Origin: Paraburkholderia ultramafica
GTDB taxonomy: Bacteria > Pseudomonadota > Gammaproteobacteria > Burkholderiales > Burkholderiaceae
Assembly (NCBI RefSeq): GCF_902859915.1
Contig: NZ_CADIKK010000013.1
Span: 143,316-207,315 of the forward strand
Length of the DNA stretch: 64,000 nucleotides
Direction: 5' to 3'
Shown: positions 9,055 to 18,773 of the stretch, piece by piece
Layout: every line of letters starts with the position of its first letter
Numbering within the stretch: the stretch's first letter is position 1
Program-made: the position numbers and the translations under genes
The notes under the pieces: generated by a model
Database searches by the model: none
The model's input: the letters and a program-made list of their open reading frames with translations, nothing else
Told to the model about the DNA's origin: nothing

Positions 9055-9588
9055 TCACTGGCGAATCACGCCGCATGCGATCGCGGGGCCCGCGCCATGC
9101 TGCGGATAGGCGTACGGATCGGTCGCGTCATGATGCAGCACCACCGCGCGCTGCAACACCGAGCGGATCCCGTCGAGCGAAACGTCCGGCGCGACGATGA
9201 AGCCGGTGGCCACGCCGTTCGCGTCCGCATGAATGTTGGCGAGATCGCCTTCGGCCCGCGCGCCCGCTTTCAGACGTTCGGCTGCCGGCGAGAAGACCTG
9301 GCCCGCGCTGGAGCCGTCGGCGGCGTTGCAGTCGCCCCGCTCATGGATTTGCAGCGCGTGGTCGCTATTGGGTGGCAAGCCCGCGAGATTGTAGGTGACC
9401 TGCACGCCGTCCGAGCGCTCGATAAACGTCACGAGGCCGCGCGCCTGATTGCCCACGGTGGGCAGCAACTGCGCGTCGGCGCGCTTTTCCTGTGGTCTCA
9501 GGAACGCGCTGCAGCCGCTTAACAGCACGCAGCTGGCAGTCAGGACGATGAACGCATGCACCGCCTGCCCGTCGATTCGTTTTCCCAT
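9055..9588 (-). CDS. SodC-like Cu/Zn superoxide dismutase family lipoprotein, most metal ligands missing
   Basis: A 177-residue exported protein starting MGKRIDG, with a hydrophobic stretch and lipobox LLSGC, so probably an outer-membrane-facing lipoprotein. The Cu/Zn SOD fold is recognisable from HERGDC to the terminal IACGVI, and both disulfide cysteines remain. Aligned by eye with E. coli SodC, the copper ligand corresponding to H46 is Gln (ALQIHE), the bridging His (H63) is Val (AGQVFSP), and the two zinc histidines (H71, H80) are absent. Only the equivalents of H48, D83 and H120 remain. It is therefore unlikely to be a normal dismutase. An in-frame upstream ATG at 9675 would mask the signal peptide. 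Confidence 0.8.
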   Translation of the reverse strand: MGKRIDGQAVHAFIVLTASCVLLSGCSAFLRPQEKRADAQLLPTVGNQARGLVTFIERSDGVQVTYNLAGLPPNSDHALQIHERGDCNAADGSSAGQVFSPAAERLKAGARAEGDLANIHADANGVATGFIVAPDVSLDGIRSVLQRAVVLHHDATDPYAYPQHGAGPAIACGVIRQ

Positions 9589-9708
9589 GCGATCCTCTTG
9601 CCGGCCTGGCGGCCGCCCCTGCGGCCGCCGAGCCGAACCTGTGAAGTCGACATGATACCGCGAGACCAGGCGCAAACAGACGCCTTGGCCCCTTGTCCGA
9701 ACGGCCGC

Positions 9709-10803
9709 TCAGGTGTTCTGCACGACGATGGTGGGAAACTTCGACGTCATGTCGCGAGCCCGCTCGGCGATATGGATCGCCACCTTGCGCGCGATCGACC
9801 GGTAGATCTCCGCGATACGCCCATTCGGGTCCGCCACGACGGTGGGATTGCCCGAGTCGGCCTGCTCGCGGATCGCGATGTCGAGCGGCAGGCTGCCGAG
9901 CACATCGACGCCGTACTCCTTGCCCATCCGCTCGCCGCCGCCGGCGCCGAAAATATGTTCTGCATGGCCGCAGTTCGAGCAGATGTGCATGCCCATGTTC
10001 TCGACGATGCCGAGGATCGGAATGCCAACCTTCTCGAACATCTTGAGCCCCTTCTTCGCGTCGAGCAGCGCGATATCCTGCGGCGTCGTGACGATCACCG
10101 CGCCCGTCACCGGCACGCGCTGCGACAAGGTCAGCTGAATGTCGCCGGTGCCCGGCGGCATGTCGACGATCAGGTAGTCGAGGTCCTGCCAGTTGGTCTG
10201 GCGCAGCAGCTGTTCGAGCGCGGAGGTGGCCATCGGGCCGCGCCACACCATCGGGTTGTCCTGTTCGATCAGGAAGCCGATCGAGTTGGCCTGCAGGCCG
10301 TGGCCGGTCATCGGGTTCATCGACTTGTCGTCGGGCGACTCGGGACGGCCGACGATGCCAAGCATCATCGGCAGCGACGGGCCGTAGATGTCCGCGTCGA
10401 GCACGCCGACCGACGCGCCTTCACTCGCCAGCGCGAGCGCCAGGTTGACGGCGGTCGTGCTCTTGCCGACGCCGCCCTTGCCCGATGCCACCGCTACGAT
10501 ATTCTTGACGTTTGGCAGGAGTTTCACGCCGCGCTGCACGGTATGCGCGGCGATTTGCTGCGACACCTCGACACGCGCGTTCGCGACGCCCGGCACCGCT
10601 CGCAGCGCGTCGGCGAACTGCGTGCGGATCGCTTCGAACTGGCGCATGGCCGGATAGCCGAGCACCACCTGGAGGCTAACGGTGTCACCCTCCACGGCCA
10701 CGTTCTTGATGTTCCTGGCGGCCGCGTACGGCAAGCCGGTGTTGGGGTCAGTGACGGCTGCGAGGGCAGCGTCGACCAAAGCCCGATCGATACTCATTGA
10801 CAC
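9709..10803 (-). CDS. apbC: iron-sulfur cluster carrier protein ApbC / Mrp
   Basis: A 364-residue P-loop ATPase of the Mrp/NBP35 family that carries and transfers 4Fe-4S clusters in the cytoplasm. Residues 1-90 are the MIP18/DUF59-like domain. The deviant Walker A motif GKGGVGKST is near residue 107, with DADIYGPSLP just after, and the cluster-binding CSNC pair lies near residue 280 in MGMHICSNCGH. A second in-frame ATG at 10797 could be the true start. It is transcribed away from the OmpA-like lipoprotein and metG, a common arrangement in this group. Confidence 0.95.
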   Translation of the reverse strand: MSMSIDRALVDAALAAVTDPNTGLPYAAARNIKNVAVEGDTVSLQVVLGYPAMRQFEAIRTQFADALRAVPGVANARVEVSQQIAAHTVQRGVKLLPNVKNIVAVASGKGGVGKSTTAVNLALALASEGASVGVLDADIYGPSLPMMLGIVGRPESPDDKSMNPMTGHGLQANSIGFLIEQDNPMVWRGPMATSALEQLLRQTNWQDLDYLIVDMPPGTGDIQLTLSQRVPVTGAVIVTTPQDIALLDAKKGLKMFEKVGIPILGIVENMGMHICSNCGHAEHIFGAGGGERMGKEYGVDVLGSLPLDIAIREQADSGNPTVVADPNGRIAEIYRSIARKVAIHIAERARDMTSKFPTIVVQNT

Positions 10804-11141
10804 TCCGTGGGGAACACGTCCGGTGCGGTGGATTCGAAGTTTCGGCCACGCGCCGGAATTTGAAAGAAATTGTTAGGCAGGATTGCGAAAACCAGGCGTG
10901 CCGGGCACCCTTCGGGCAGGCGGAGCGCCATGGGGTCGCATCACTGCGTGCTTCAGCCATTATTGTAGTGTCTGGCGCCGTGCGCTGCCGGAAGACCCTT
11001 CTTCGCTGTCGGACCGGAGCGGAGAAGGGCGTAGGATTTCCCTATTTCGTGTGCTCTGCTGCACTGCTGTAGTGCAGGTCTGATTAGATAGATTGATCGC
11101 TATCCGTTGGTTTATTCGCTTCACTGGAAGAGGAATCGAAA
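10804..11141. other. intergenic region between apbC and the OmpA-like gene
   Basis: A 338 bp gap between divergently transcribed genes. It presumably holds promoters for both. I see no convincing gene, repeat or structured RNA. A GAAGAGGAAT purine-rich stretch just before 11142 can serve as the ribosome-binding site of the OmpA-like gene. Confidence 0.5.
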
Positions 11142-11795
11142 ATGAATGCAAAAAACATGACTCGCCTGGCCGTCTTTGCCGTTGCCGGCTCCTTGCTGGC
11201 AGGCTGCGCCACTCAACAGGGCACTAACACCGCCGTCGGCACGGGCGTGGGCGCCGGCACCGGCGCGGCGCTGGGCGCGATCTTCGGCGGCGGCAAGGGC
11301 GCGGCGATCGGCGCGGGCGTCGGCGCGGCGGTGGGCGGCATCACCGGCTACAACTGGCAAAACATTCGCAACCACATGTCGGGCGCCACCAAGGGCACCG
11401 GCACGCAGATCACCGAGCAGCCGGACGGCTCGCTCAAGCTGAACATTCCGAGCTCGGTCACGTTCGACACCAGCAGCTACGCGATCAAGCCGTCGTTCGC
11501 ACCGGTGCTGGACGAGTTGGCGAAAACCCTGCAGGAGAATCCCGAAGTGATCGCCCAAGTGGTCGGCCACACCGACAGCACGGGCTCGCAGGCCTACAAC
11601 CAGACGCTGTCGGTCAATCGCGCGGAGAGCGTGACGGGCTTCCTGGCGCAACGCGGCATCGCGCCGCAACGCCTGTCGGCACAAGGCATGGGCCCGAACC
11701 AGCCGATCGCCGACAACAACACTGAAGCCGGCCGTGCGGCAAACCGTCGGGTGGAAATCTATCTGCGCGCCACGGCCCAGCACGCAACGCAATAA
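11142..11795 (+). CDS. OmpA family lipoprotein with glycine-zipper region
   Basis: A 217-residue outer-membrane lipoprotein. It has a lipoprotein signal ending in LLAGC (cysteine at about residue 21), then a Gly/Ala-rich zipper segment (residues about 30-70: GTGVGAGTGAALGA, GKGAAIGAGVGAAVGG). A C-terminal OmpA-like peptidoglycan-binding domain follows (about 100-212), with VTFDTSSYAIKP, VGHTDSTGS and ANRRVEIYL. It resembles E. coli YiaD and probably tethers the outer membrane to peptidoglycan. It is a single gene followed by a strong terminator at about 11995. Confidence 0.9.
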   Translation: MNAKNMTRLAVFAVAGSLLAGCATQQGTNTAVGTGVGAGTGAALGAIFGGGKGAAIGAGVGAAVGGITGYNWQNIRNHMSGATKGTGTQITEQPDGSLKLNIPSSVTFDTSSYAIKPSFAPVLDELAKTLQENPEVIAQVVGHTDSTGSQAYNQTLSVNRAESVTGFLAQRGIAPQRLSAQGMGPNQPIADNNTEAGRAANRRVEIYLRATAQHATQ

Positions 11796-11994
11796 GCACA
11801 AGGCTTCAGGGGAGTGACGCAGGCGGTCGCCGGGGTTTCACCACCGGCGACCGGCTCGACGTAAAAAGCGGAGGAAAGAAAAACTCGCACGAGGACGAAA
11901 AAATTTCGAACTCTGCCGAAAATTCGTGGTCTCTCTTTACGGTACGTGGCTGGCGAAGCCGCCGCGTCACCATTCTCCTCTTGTCGTTGTTGCT

Positions 11995-12022
11995 CCGGGG
12001 TTTAATCACCCCGGTTTTTTTT
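11995..12022 (+). terminator. rho-independent terminator
   Basis: The stem CCGGGGT / ACCCCGG (11995-12001 with 12008-12014) is followed by eight T residues. It lies in the 366 bp gap between the OmpA-like gene and metG and probably ends the OmpA-like transcript. A second hairpin at 11825-11852 (GGTCGCCGG / CCGGCGACC) has no T-run. Nothing else recognisable is in this gap. Confidence 0.85.
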
Positions 12023-12161
12023 GGGCGCCCGGTTTTCGCGCTGTTCTCGCACCCTCGCGCTTCGCGACAACCCGGCTGCGCGCCCACGCGGCCCACCCCG
12101 CGCCGGGCGCCCGCCCTGCTAGAATCAACCTTTCGTCCCACCGCAGGCTCCCACCATCCTT

Positions 12162-14297
12162 ATGTCAGCACCCGCAACCGATCTCTCCGCAGGCGCGGCG
12201 TCAGGCCGTCGCCAGATTCTCGTCACGTCGGCCCTTCCGTATGCGAACGGGCAAATCCATATTGGCCACCTGGTCGAATATATCCAGACGGACATCTGGG
12301 TCCGGACGTTGCGAATGCACGGGCACGAGGTCTACTACGTGGGCGCCGACGACACGCACGGCACGCCGGTCATGCTGCGCGCGGAAAAAGAAGGTCTCAC
12401 GCCGAAGCAGCTGATCGACCGCGTCTGGCAGGAACACAAGCGCGATTTCGACAGCTTCGGGATTTCGTTCGACAACTACTACTCGACCGATTCCGAAGAG
12501 AACCGCGTTCTCAGCGAAAACGTCTATCTGGCGCTCAATGAAGCGGGCCTGATCGAGGCGCGCGAGATCGAACAGGCGTATGACCCGGTCAAGGAAATGT
12601 TCCTGCCGGACCGGTTCATCAAGGGCGAATGCCCGAAATGCGGCGCGAAAGACCAGTACGGCGACAGCTGCGAAGTATGCGGTTCGACCTATCTGCCCAC
12701 CGAACTGGTCAATCCGTACTCGGTCGTCTCGGGCGCCACGCCGATTCGCAAGACCTCGACGCACTACTTTTTCCGCCTGTCCGATCCGCGCTGCGAGAAT
12801 TTCCTGCGCGCGTGGGTGGGCGGCCTGGCGCAGCCGGAAGCCACCAACAAGATGCGCGAGTGGCTCGGCGACGCGGGCGAAGCCAAGCTCGCCGACTGGG
12901 ACATTTCGCGCGACGCGCCCTATTTCGGCTTCGAAATCCCGGGCGCGCCGGGCAAATATTTCTACGTGTGGCTGGATGCGCCGGTCGGCTACTACGCGAG
13001 CTTCAAGAACCTCGCCGAACAGCGCGGCCTCGACTTCGACGCGTGGGTTCACCCGGGCTCGAAGGCCGAGCAGTATCACTTCATCGGCAAGGACATCCTG
13101 TATTTCCATACGCTGTTCTGGCCGGCCATGCTCGAATTCTCGGGCCACCGCACGCCGACCAACGTGTTCGCGCACGGCTTTTTGACCGTGGACGGCGCGA
13201 AGATGTCGAAGTCGCGCGGCACCTTCATCACCGCGCAAAGCGTGATCGACACCGGCCTGAATCCAGAATGGCTGCGCTACTACTTCGCGGCCAAGCTGAA
13301 CAGTACGATGGAAGACCTCGACCTGAACCTCGACGACTTCCAGGCGCGCGTGAACAGCGATCTGGTCGGCAAGTACGTGAACATCGCGAGCCGCGCGGCG
13401 GGTTTCCTGATCAAGCGCTTCGACGGCTGCGTGCAGGACAGCGCGATGCAACATCCGCTGCTCGCCACGCTGCGCGCCGCCGTGCCGCAGATCGCCGCGA
13501 ACTACGAAGCCCGCGAGTACAACCGCGCGCTGCGTCACACCATGGAACTGGCCGACGCGGTCAACGCGTACGTCGACACCGCCAAGCCGTGGGATCAGGC
13601 GAAAGACCCGGCGAACGCGGTCGCGCTGCATGAAACCTGCAGTGTGAGCATCGAGGCGTTCCGCCTGCTGTCGCTGGCGCTCAAGCCGGTGCTGCCGAAG
13701 CTGGCCGAAGCGGTCGAAGCGTTCCTCGGCGTCGAACCGCTGCTTTGGGCCGACGCCAACGTGCCGCTGAGCTCCAGCCGCCCGATCAACGCGTACAAGC
13801 ACTTGATGACGCGTGTCGATCCGAAGCAGATCGAAGCGCTGCTCGCGGCCAATCGCGATTCGCTGCAAGCTACGCCGGAAGCGGCGGCGCCGGCCGACGC
13901 GAAGACCAGGTCGAAGGCCGCAAAAGCTGCCGCTGCTGACAAGGACGAAACCCCCGGCGTGATCTCGATCGACGACTTCGCGAAGATCGATTTGCGCATT
14001 GCGAAGATCGTCGACTGCAAGGCGGTGGAAGGCTCGGACAAGCTGCTGCAACTCACGCTCGACGTCGGCGAGGAGACAACCCGCAACGTGTTCTCCGGCA
14101 TCAAGTCGGCGTATCAGCCGGAGCAGCTGGTCGGCAAGCTGACGGTAATGGTCGCGAACCTCGCGCCGCGCAAGATGAAGTTCGGCATGTCCGAAGGGAT
14201 GGTGCTGGCCGCATCGGCGACCGACGAGAAAGCCGAACCGGGCCTGTACGTGCTCGAACCGGACAGCGGCGCGAAGCCGGGTATGCGCGTGAAGTAA
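12162..14297 (+). CDS. metG: methionyl-tRNA synthetase
   Basis: Charges tRNA-Met. At 711 residues it is a full-length long-form MetRS. The HIGH-type motif NGQIHIGH lies near residue 28, the zinc-knuckle CPKCGAKDQYGDSCEVCG near residue 155, and KMSKS at about residue 348 (DGAKMSKSRGTF). The anticodon-binding helical domain follows. A low-complexity Ala/Lys linker (about 570-600) leads to a C-terminal EMAP-II-like tRNA-binding domain (about 605-711: ISIDDFAKIDLRIAKI, NVFSGIKSAY, ANLAPRKMKFG). It converges on tamB across a bidirectional terminator. Confidence 0.97.
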   Translation: MSAPATDLSAGAASGRRQILVTSALPYANGQIHIGHLVEYIQTDIWVRTLRMHGHEVYYVGADDTHGTPVMLRAEKEGLTPKQLIDRVWQEHKRDFDSFGISFDNYYSTDSEENRVLSENVYLALNEAGLIEAREIEQAYDPVKEMFLPDRFIKGECPKCGAKDQYGDSCEVCGSTYLPTELVNPYSVVSGATPIRKTSTHYFFRLSDPRCENFLRAWVGGLAQPEATNKMREWLGDAGEAKLADWDISRDAPYFGFEIPGAPGKYFYVWLDAPVGYYASFKNLAEQRGLDFDAWVHPGSKAEQYHFIGKDILYFHTLFWPAMLEFSGHRTPTNVFAHGFLTVDGAKMSKSRGTFITAQSVIDTGLNPEWLRYYFAAKLNSTMEDLDLNLDDFQARVNSDLVGKYVNIASRAAGFLIKRFDGCVQDSAMQHPLLATLRAAVPQIAANYEAREYNRALRHTMELADAVNAYVDTAKPWDQAKDPANAVALHETCSVSIEAFRLLSLALKPVLPKLAEAVEAFLGVEPLLWADANVPLSSSRPINAYKHLMTRVDPKQIEALLAANRDSLQATPEAAAPADAKTRSKAAKAAAADKDETPGVISIDDFAKIDLRIAKIVDCKAVEGSDKLLQLTLDVGEETTRNVFSGIKSAYQPEQLVGKLTVMVANLAPRKMKFGMSEGMVLAASATDEKAEPGLYVLEPDSGAKPGMRVK

Positions 14298-14352
14298 CGC
14301 GAACGCGCGTGGCGTCGCTCGCAGCGTCTTGCGCTGCGGGCCCGCACAAAAA

Positions 14353-14388
14353 AACGGCACGCTTTGAACGGCGTGCCGTTTTTTTTGG
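14353..14388 (+). terminator. bidirectional terminator between metG and tamB
   Basis: A perfect 10 bp stem AACGGCACGC / GCGTGCCGTT has an A-run on its left and eight T residues on its right, between convergent genes. It can end transcripts from both sides. Confidence 0.9.
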
Positions 14389-14437
14389 GGCGCGTGTTTT
14401 CGCTAAGGGGACCATGCAGGCGCCCGCATCCGGCGCA

Positions 14438-17400
14438 TCACCACTTGATCCGGTCGAAGCGCCGCGTGTACAGCACATCGGCCCCGTAGAACGTGCCGCC
14501 GTAGGCCACGAGCGACCAGTAGCGCGTCAGGTTGATGGTCGCCTTGATCGCGTTGCTCGCCGACTGCAACCCTTGCTCGTAGCCGATCACGAGCCACTCG
14601 TTGATCGCCTTCGACACCATCACCACCTGCGGATCGGTCAGCCCGACCTCGCTTCGGCCGATCGAAAACTCGTCGAGTCCGACGGTCTGCGCGATCCGCT
14701 GGCCGGTCGCGCTGCCGAGCAGCGCGAGCGCCGTCGTCATCGTGCTTTGCTGGCCAAGGTTGTTGCCCTGATCCGTGCCGTGACCGAACAGCAGCCACGA
14801 GAGCTTTTCGTTATCCGGCACGTTCGGCTCCGACACCAGCCTCGCCACCGGCAACTGAACCGTGCCGGTCACCTGCACGCCCGCCTCGACCTGCTGGTTG
14901 CGGCGCATTGCCAGAATGTTGATGCCGGGATTGGCCACCGGGCCGTTGAACGTGAAGTAGCCGTTTTCGATAGTCAGCTTGCGGCCGAACGCGGTGTAGG
15001 TCGACCCCGGCGTGACACGCACGTTGCCGACCGCGCGCAGCGGCGTGTTCGGCGCGCTCGTCGCGGTGATCGTGCCGGTCAGGCCGAGATCGGCGCCCTG
15101 TCCGCGGAAGCGAAAATTATTGCCGAGGCTGATGTCGATATTGGCACGCGGCGCGAACGCTCCGACCGGCTGGTTGCCGCCCGCCACCGGCCGTGGCCGC
15201 CCGCCCGACGTGGTGCCGTCCGGGCGCACGATCACCACGTCGTCGCCGAGCCTCGGCGCGGCCTGCTCCGGCAGATCGAACAACGCGTGATCGACCACGA
15301 ATTTGCCGTTGATCGCCATCCCGCGCTGCTCGCCGCCGTTCGACACGCTCGCGCTGCCCGACAGCGACAGATTGCGATCCGGCGACGCGAATAGTTCGAG
15401 CTTGTCCGCGACGATGCTCGCGGTCAGATCCGGCTCCGTGCCGTCCAGACGCACGCGCCCTTTGGCGCTCAGCGTGCCGCTCGCGCCATGAAACTCGACC
15501 TGCTGGAAGTCCACCAGATTCTGCGACAGCGCGATATGCACCACGCCGTCCTTCAACTGCACGCCCTGGTCGACCATCGTCGCGGACAGACCGTCGCCGA
15601 CCAGCGAGCCGGTCAAGCCCGGCTTGGCGACCGTGCCGCCGAGCGCGAGTTTGAGCGCGAGATGCCCGTCGAGCAGATAGCTCGGACCGAACAGCCCGCC
15701 GGTCGTTCTCAGCGACGGCACATTGGCGTTCACGCTGCCGGACAACGCGCCCTCCTCGTTGAAAGTCAGCAGGCCGTCGCGCATCACCAGCGTGGTATGC
15801 GCGTCGGCGTCGATCACGCCGAGCCGGCTGGCCTGCGCGTGCAGCGTCGCGTTGAGCCGGTTGCCGCCGCTGAATTCGGCGCGCGCGCTGATATCGGCGA
15901 TACCCATCGACGCAAGCCCGCGTCCAATTTCAACCGTGACGTCGCCGCCGCGCCGCCGCAACTGGATGTGGCCGCTCGCCGTCGCGCCGAGCGAGAAGTC
16001 CCAGTCGCCGTCGAACACCAGATCGGTTTTGACGTGCGGCGGTTCGCCGGTGATCTCGTGCCGCAACTCCTGCAAACGCGTGAGTGAAATGTCAGTCAAG
16101 CTGCCGGTCGACTGGATCCTGCCGTGATCGAACGCGAACGATTTCAGGCTCAGCACCGCGCCTTCGAGCGTCAGCCGTGTCGCGCCGAGCGTCAGCCGGC
16201 TCGGCGCGGCGCTCACGGCGAGCGGCGCTTCGAGATTCAACGCCGGCGTGCCGCGGTTCTGCAAGCGCGTCACGGTGCCGTCCCAGCGCGTGCCGTCGCG
16301 CGCTTCGGTCAGCTTGCCGTTGGCGGCGAGCGTCAGATCGAGCGGACGGTCTTGCAGCTTGCCGGTGGCCGCAGCCTCCAGCGTGTGATTGGCGCGCGTG
16401 CCGGACAGGCGCGCCGTGAGCGTCGCCAGATCGACGCCGCCCGCGCTGAGATTGCGCGCGTCGGTGGTGAAGGCGAGCGCGCAGTTCGCGCCGTCGCGCA
16501 GTTCGGCGTGGCCTTCCGCATGGCCGACATGGTTGCTGCCGAACACCACACTGTCGGCCTTGTAGCTCAGCACGACGTTCGGGTGCGCGAACGAGCCGGT
16601 GACATCACCATCAGCGGCGATCAAGCCCGCGAGGCCGAAACCGAGCCGCTCGAGTTGCGGCGCATCGACGCGAAACCGCAGCCGGTCGCCGCTCGCGCCG
16701 AAGCTGCCCTGCAAATCCACCTGATTGCCCACCACCGACAGATTCGCGCGGCTCGGCAGAATCCGCGAGCCGGCCACCTGGATCGTGCCGCCGCCGGTCA
16801 GCGGCAGGTTGTCGTAGACGCTCGGGCCCAGCTTGAATTCGGCCTTGGTGGTGAAGACCGGGCCGAGCATGCCGGCCGCGATGAGCGTGCCGTTTACACG
16901 CGCTTCGATTTTGCGGGCGGCAGGCGCGGCGCGTGCGGCGCCACGCGCCGGCGGCGTTTTGCGCTCGATCACCTCGGTCTGCACCGCGGCTTTGGCGGTG
17001 TTTTTCGCGATCGCGGCGGCCTGATCGCCCGGTGCCGCGCTTTTCGCGCCGGCGGTGCTGCCCGCCTGGGCCACGGTCTGCGCGGCCTGGCCGGTCCGCG
17101 CGCGCTGCGCGCTGTTCGACGCGGGCGCCGGCCCAGCCACCGGCGTGCGCGACGGCATCTGCGAAGCCAGCGTCAACGGGTCGAAATCGGTCAGTTGCGC
17201 TTTCAGGTTGTAGGTGGAATTGGCGTCGTGCTTGAGCGCGCCGGACAGATCGATGCGGCCGCGGCCCGACGTGATGCGCACGTCGTTGAAGCTCATCCGG
17301 GCGGGATCGAACGTCACCTTGCCTTGCGCGCGCAGCGCCGCGGGCGGGTCGGCGAGGTCGAGCGTGAGGCTCTGGATGTCGTCGTTCAAGCGGATGCCGA

Positions 17401-18745
17401 TGGAGCCGGACAGCTGCGTGGGCCGCACCGTCGCTTGCAGCGCGTTCAGGTCGAGTCCCGCGACGCGCAGATCGAACTGGCCGCGCCGGCCTGTCAACGC
17501 GCCGCCGCCGGTGATCGTCGCGTTTCTCACGATCCGCACGTTCAGGTTCGAGATGTGCTGTGCCTGGGCGTCGAGCCGCACGTCGGCGTTGGCGTCGATC
17601 AGCGGCAGCAGGTTCTGGTCGATCGCACCGGGTTTGGCGTTGACGATCGACACGTGTCCGGCGACCGCGAAGGCTGCGGCGGTTTTTCCAGCGGCGCCGG
17701 GAGTGGCGCCGTGTTTGGCGTGGCCGGCGACGGAAGGCTGCGCGACGCTGGCCCCCAACTCGACCGCCCCCGTCCCCTCCTGCCCGACCGGCTGCAACTC
17801 CGCGCGCACGGCCAGATCGGCCAGCGGCGCGCCGGGCGCGAAAGCCTGCGGATTGACGTGATCGAAGGTCAGCGTCGCGCGCTGCAAGGGCACGGCGGCG
17901 AACGGCGTGGCCTCGACCCGCGCATGGCCGGCGAGCTTCATGCCGGTGGCATCGAGTTCGGCGACAAGCTCCTCGAGCGAGCCGCTCAGATGGCCGCCCA
18001 CCTCGACCGCCTCGTTGTTGACCTTGCCCGCATAGCCGACCTCGCCGGTGAGCGGAAACGGCCGCATGCCGTCGAGCCTGGCCGATGCGGTCACCGCGCC
18101 GAACGGCGTATCGAGCCGCTCGATCGCGGCCTCGTGATGACGTCCGTCGCTGCGTCCATGAAAAGCGAAGCGCGACAGCTCGGTGGTCGACGCGCCCTGG
18201 TGCAGCAACAGTTTGTTGACCTGAACGTCGCGGACCTCGAGCTGCATCGGCAAGCGCAGGTCTTGCGGCAGCTTCAGCGGTTCGCTGCTGCTCGACGCCG
18301 ACGCGCCGATCCGCGCGTCGATCGTGCCGACGTGCAGATAGTCGATCGTGAAGCGCCACGGCTCGCGTGCGAGCGCCCAGCGGCCCGCGACGCGGTCGAT
18401 CTGGATATCGGTGCCGCTGCCGTCGAGACTGCGCCAGCGCACGTGCCGCAGTTGCACGCCGTTGGCGAGCGTGCCGCTCTCCAGCGTGCCGCCCAGCCTG
18501 CCGCCCAGCAGCCTGACCGCCGCCTGCCACGCATAGGCGGTGCCGCGCTCGGTGGTCAGCGTGCCGTACAGCAGGCCGACCGCCAACGCGAGCAGCAGCA
18601 CCAGCACGATTACCGTCGAGACCAATGCCTTCAGCAGCACGCGGCCGAGCCGGCGCCTGGGGCGCGGCGCTTCGGGCGGCGGCTGTCCGGGCGGATTGGC
18701 GCCGGGCGGCTGCACGGGAGGTTGGTCGGCGACGTCCGTGGTCAT
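14438..18745 (-). CDS. tamB: translocation and assembly module subunit TamB
   Basis: A 1435-residue AsmA/TamB-type protein. A Pro-rich cytoplasmic start is followed by one N-terminal membrane anchor (about residues 35-57, VLLKALVSTVIVLVLLLALA), then a very long periplasmic beta-rich repeat region. The C-terminal TamB/DUF490 domain contains YTAFGRKLTIENGYFTF and the conserved LSWLLFGHG segment. TamB works with TamA in outer-membrane protein insertion and, like other AsmA-type proteins, probably in phospholipid transport. A low-complexity Ala/Lys/Thr segment lies around residues 540-610. It is directly downstream of tamA (28 bp gap), so the two form an operon. Confidence 0.95.
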   Translation of the reverse strand: MTTDVADQPPVQPPGANPPGQPPPEAPRPRRRLGRVLLKALVSTVIVLVLLLALAVGLLYGTLTTERGTAYAWQAAVRLLGGRLGGTLESGTLANGVQLRHVRWRSLDGSGTDIQIDRVAGRWALAREPWRFTIDYLHVGTIDARIGASASSSSEPLKLPQDLRLPMQLEVRDVQVNKLLLHQGASTTELSRFAFHGRSDGRHHEAAIERLDTPFGAVTASARLDGMRPFPLTGEVGYAGKVNNEAVEVGGHLSGSLEELVAELDATGMKLAGHARVEATPFAAVPLQRATLTFDHVNPQAFAPGAPLADLAVRAELQPVGQEGTGAVELGASVAQPSVAGHAKHGATPGAAGKTAAAFAVAGHVSIVNAKPGAIDQNLLPLIDANADVRLDAQAQHISNLNVRIVRNATITGGGALTGRRGQFDLRVAGLDLNALQATVRPTQLSGSIGIRLNDDIQSLTLDLADPPAALRAQGKVTFDPARMSFNDVRITSGRGRIDLSGALKHDANSTYNLKAQLTDFDPLTLASQMPSRTPVAGPAPASNSAQRARTGQAAQTVAQAGSTAGAKSAAPGDQAAAIAKNTAKAAVQTEVIERKTPPARGAARAAPAARKIEARVNGTLIAAGMLGPVFTTKAEFKLGPSVYDNLPLTGGGTIQVAGSRILPSRANLSVVGNQVDLQGSFGASGDRLRFRVDAPQLERLGFGLAGLIAADGDVTGSFAHPNVVLSYKADSVVFGSNHVGHAEGHAELRDGANCALAFTTDARNLSAGGVDLATLTARLSGTRANHTLEAAATGKLQDRPLDLTLAANGKLTEARDGTRWDGTVTRLQNRGTPALNLEAPLAVSAAPSRLTLGATRLTLEGAVLSLKSFAFDHGRIQSTGSLTDISLTRLQELRHEITGEPPHVKTDLVFDGDWDFSLGATASGHIQLRRRGGDVTVEIGRGLASMGIADISARAEFSGGNRLNATLHAQASRLGVIDADAHTTLVMRDGLLTFNEEGALSGSVNANVPSLRTTGGLFGPSYLLDGHLALKLALGGTVAKPGLTGSLVGDGLSATMVDQGVQLKDGVVHIALSQNLVDFQQVEFHGASGTLSAKGRVRLDGTEPDLTASIVADKLELFASPDRNLSLSGSASVSNGGEQRGMAINGKFVVDHALFDLPEQAAPRLGDDVVIVRPDGTTSGGRPRPVAGGNQPVGAFAPRANIDISLGNNFRFRGQGADLGLTGTITATSAPNTPLRAVGNVRVTPGSTYTAFGRKLTIENGYFTFNGPVANPGINILAMRRNQQVEAGVQVTGTVQLPVARLVSEPNVPDNEKLSWLLFGHGTDQGNNLGQQSTMTTALALLGSATGQRIAQTVGLDEFSIGRSEVGLTDPQVVMVSKAINEWLVIGYEQGLQSASNAIKATINLTRYWSLVAYGGTFYGADVLYTRRFDRIKW

Positions 18746-18773
18746 GCGCGGATCAGGTAAAAGCAGGTGTTCA

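Noticed and set aside
11825..11852. Hairpin after the OmpA-like gene as its terminator
   Set aside because: The stem is strong but lacks a T-run; the hairpin at 11995-12022 is the better terminator.
12201..14360. 719-residue open frame opposite metG
   Set aside because: Shadow frame; metG motifs are unmistakable on the other strand.
16124..18760. 878-residue open frame opposite tamB
   Set aside because: Arg/Ala/Gly-rich shadow of tamB with no recognisable domain.
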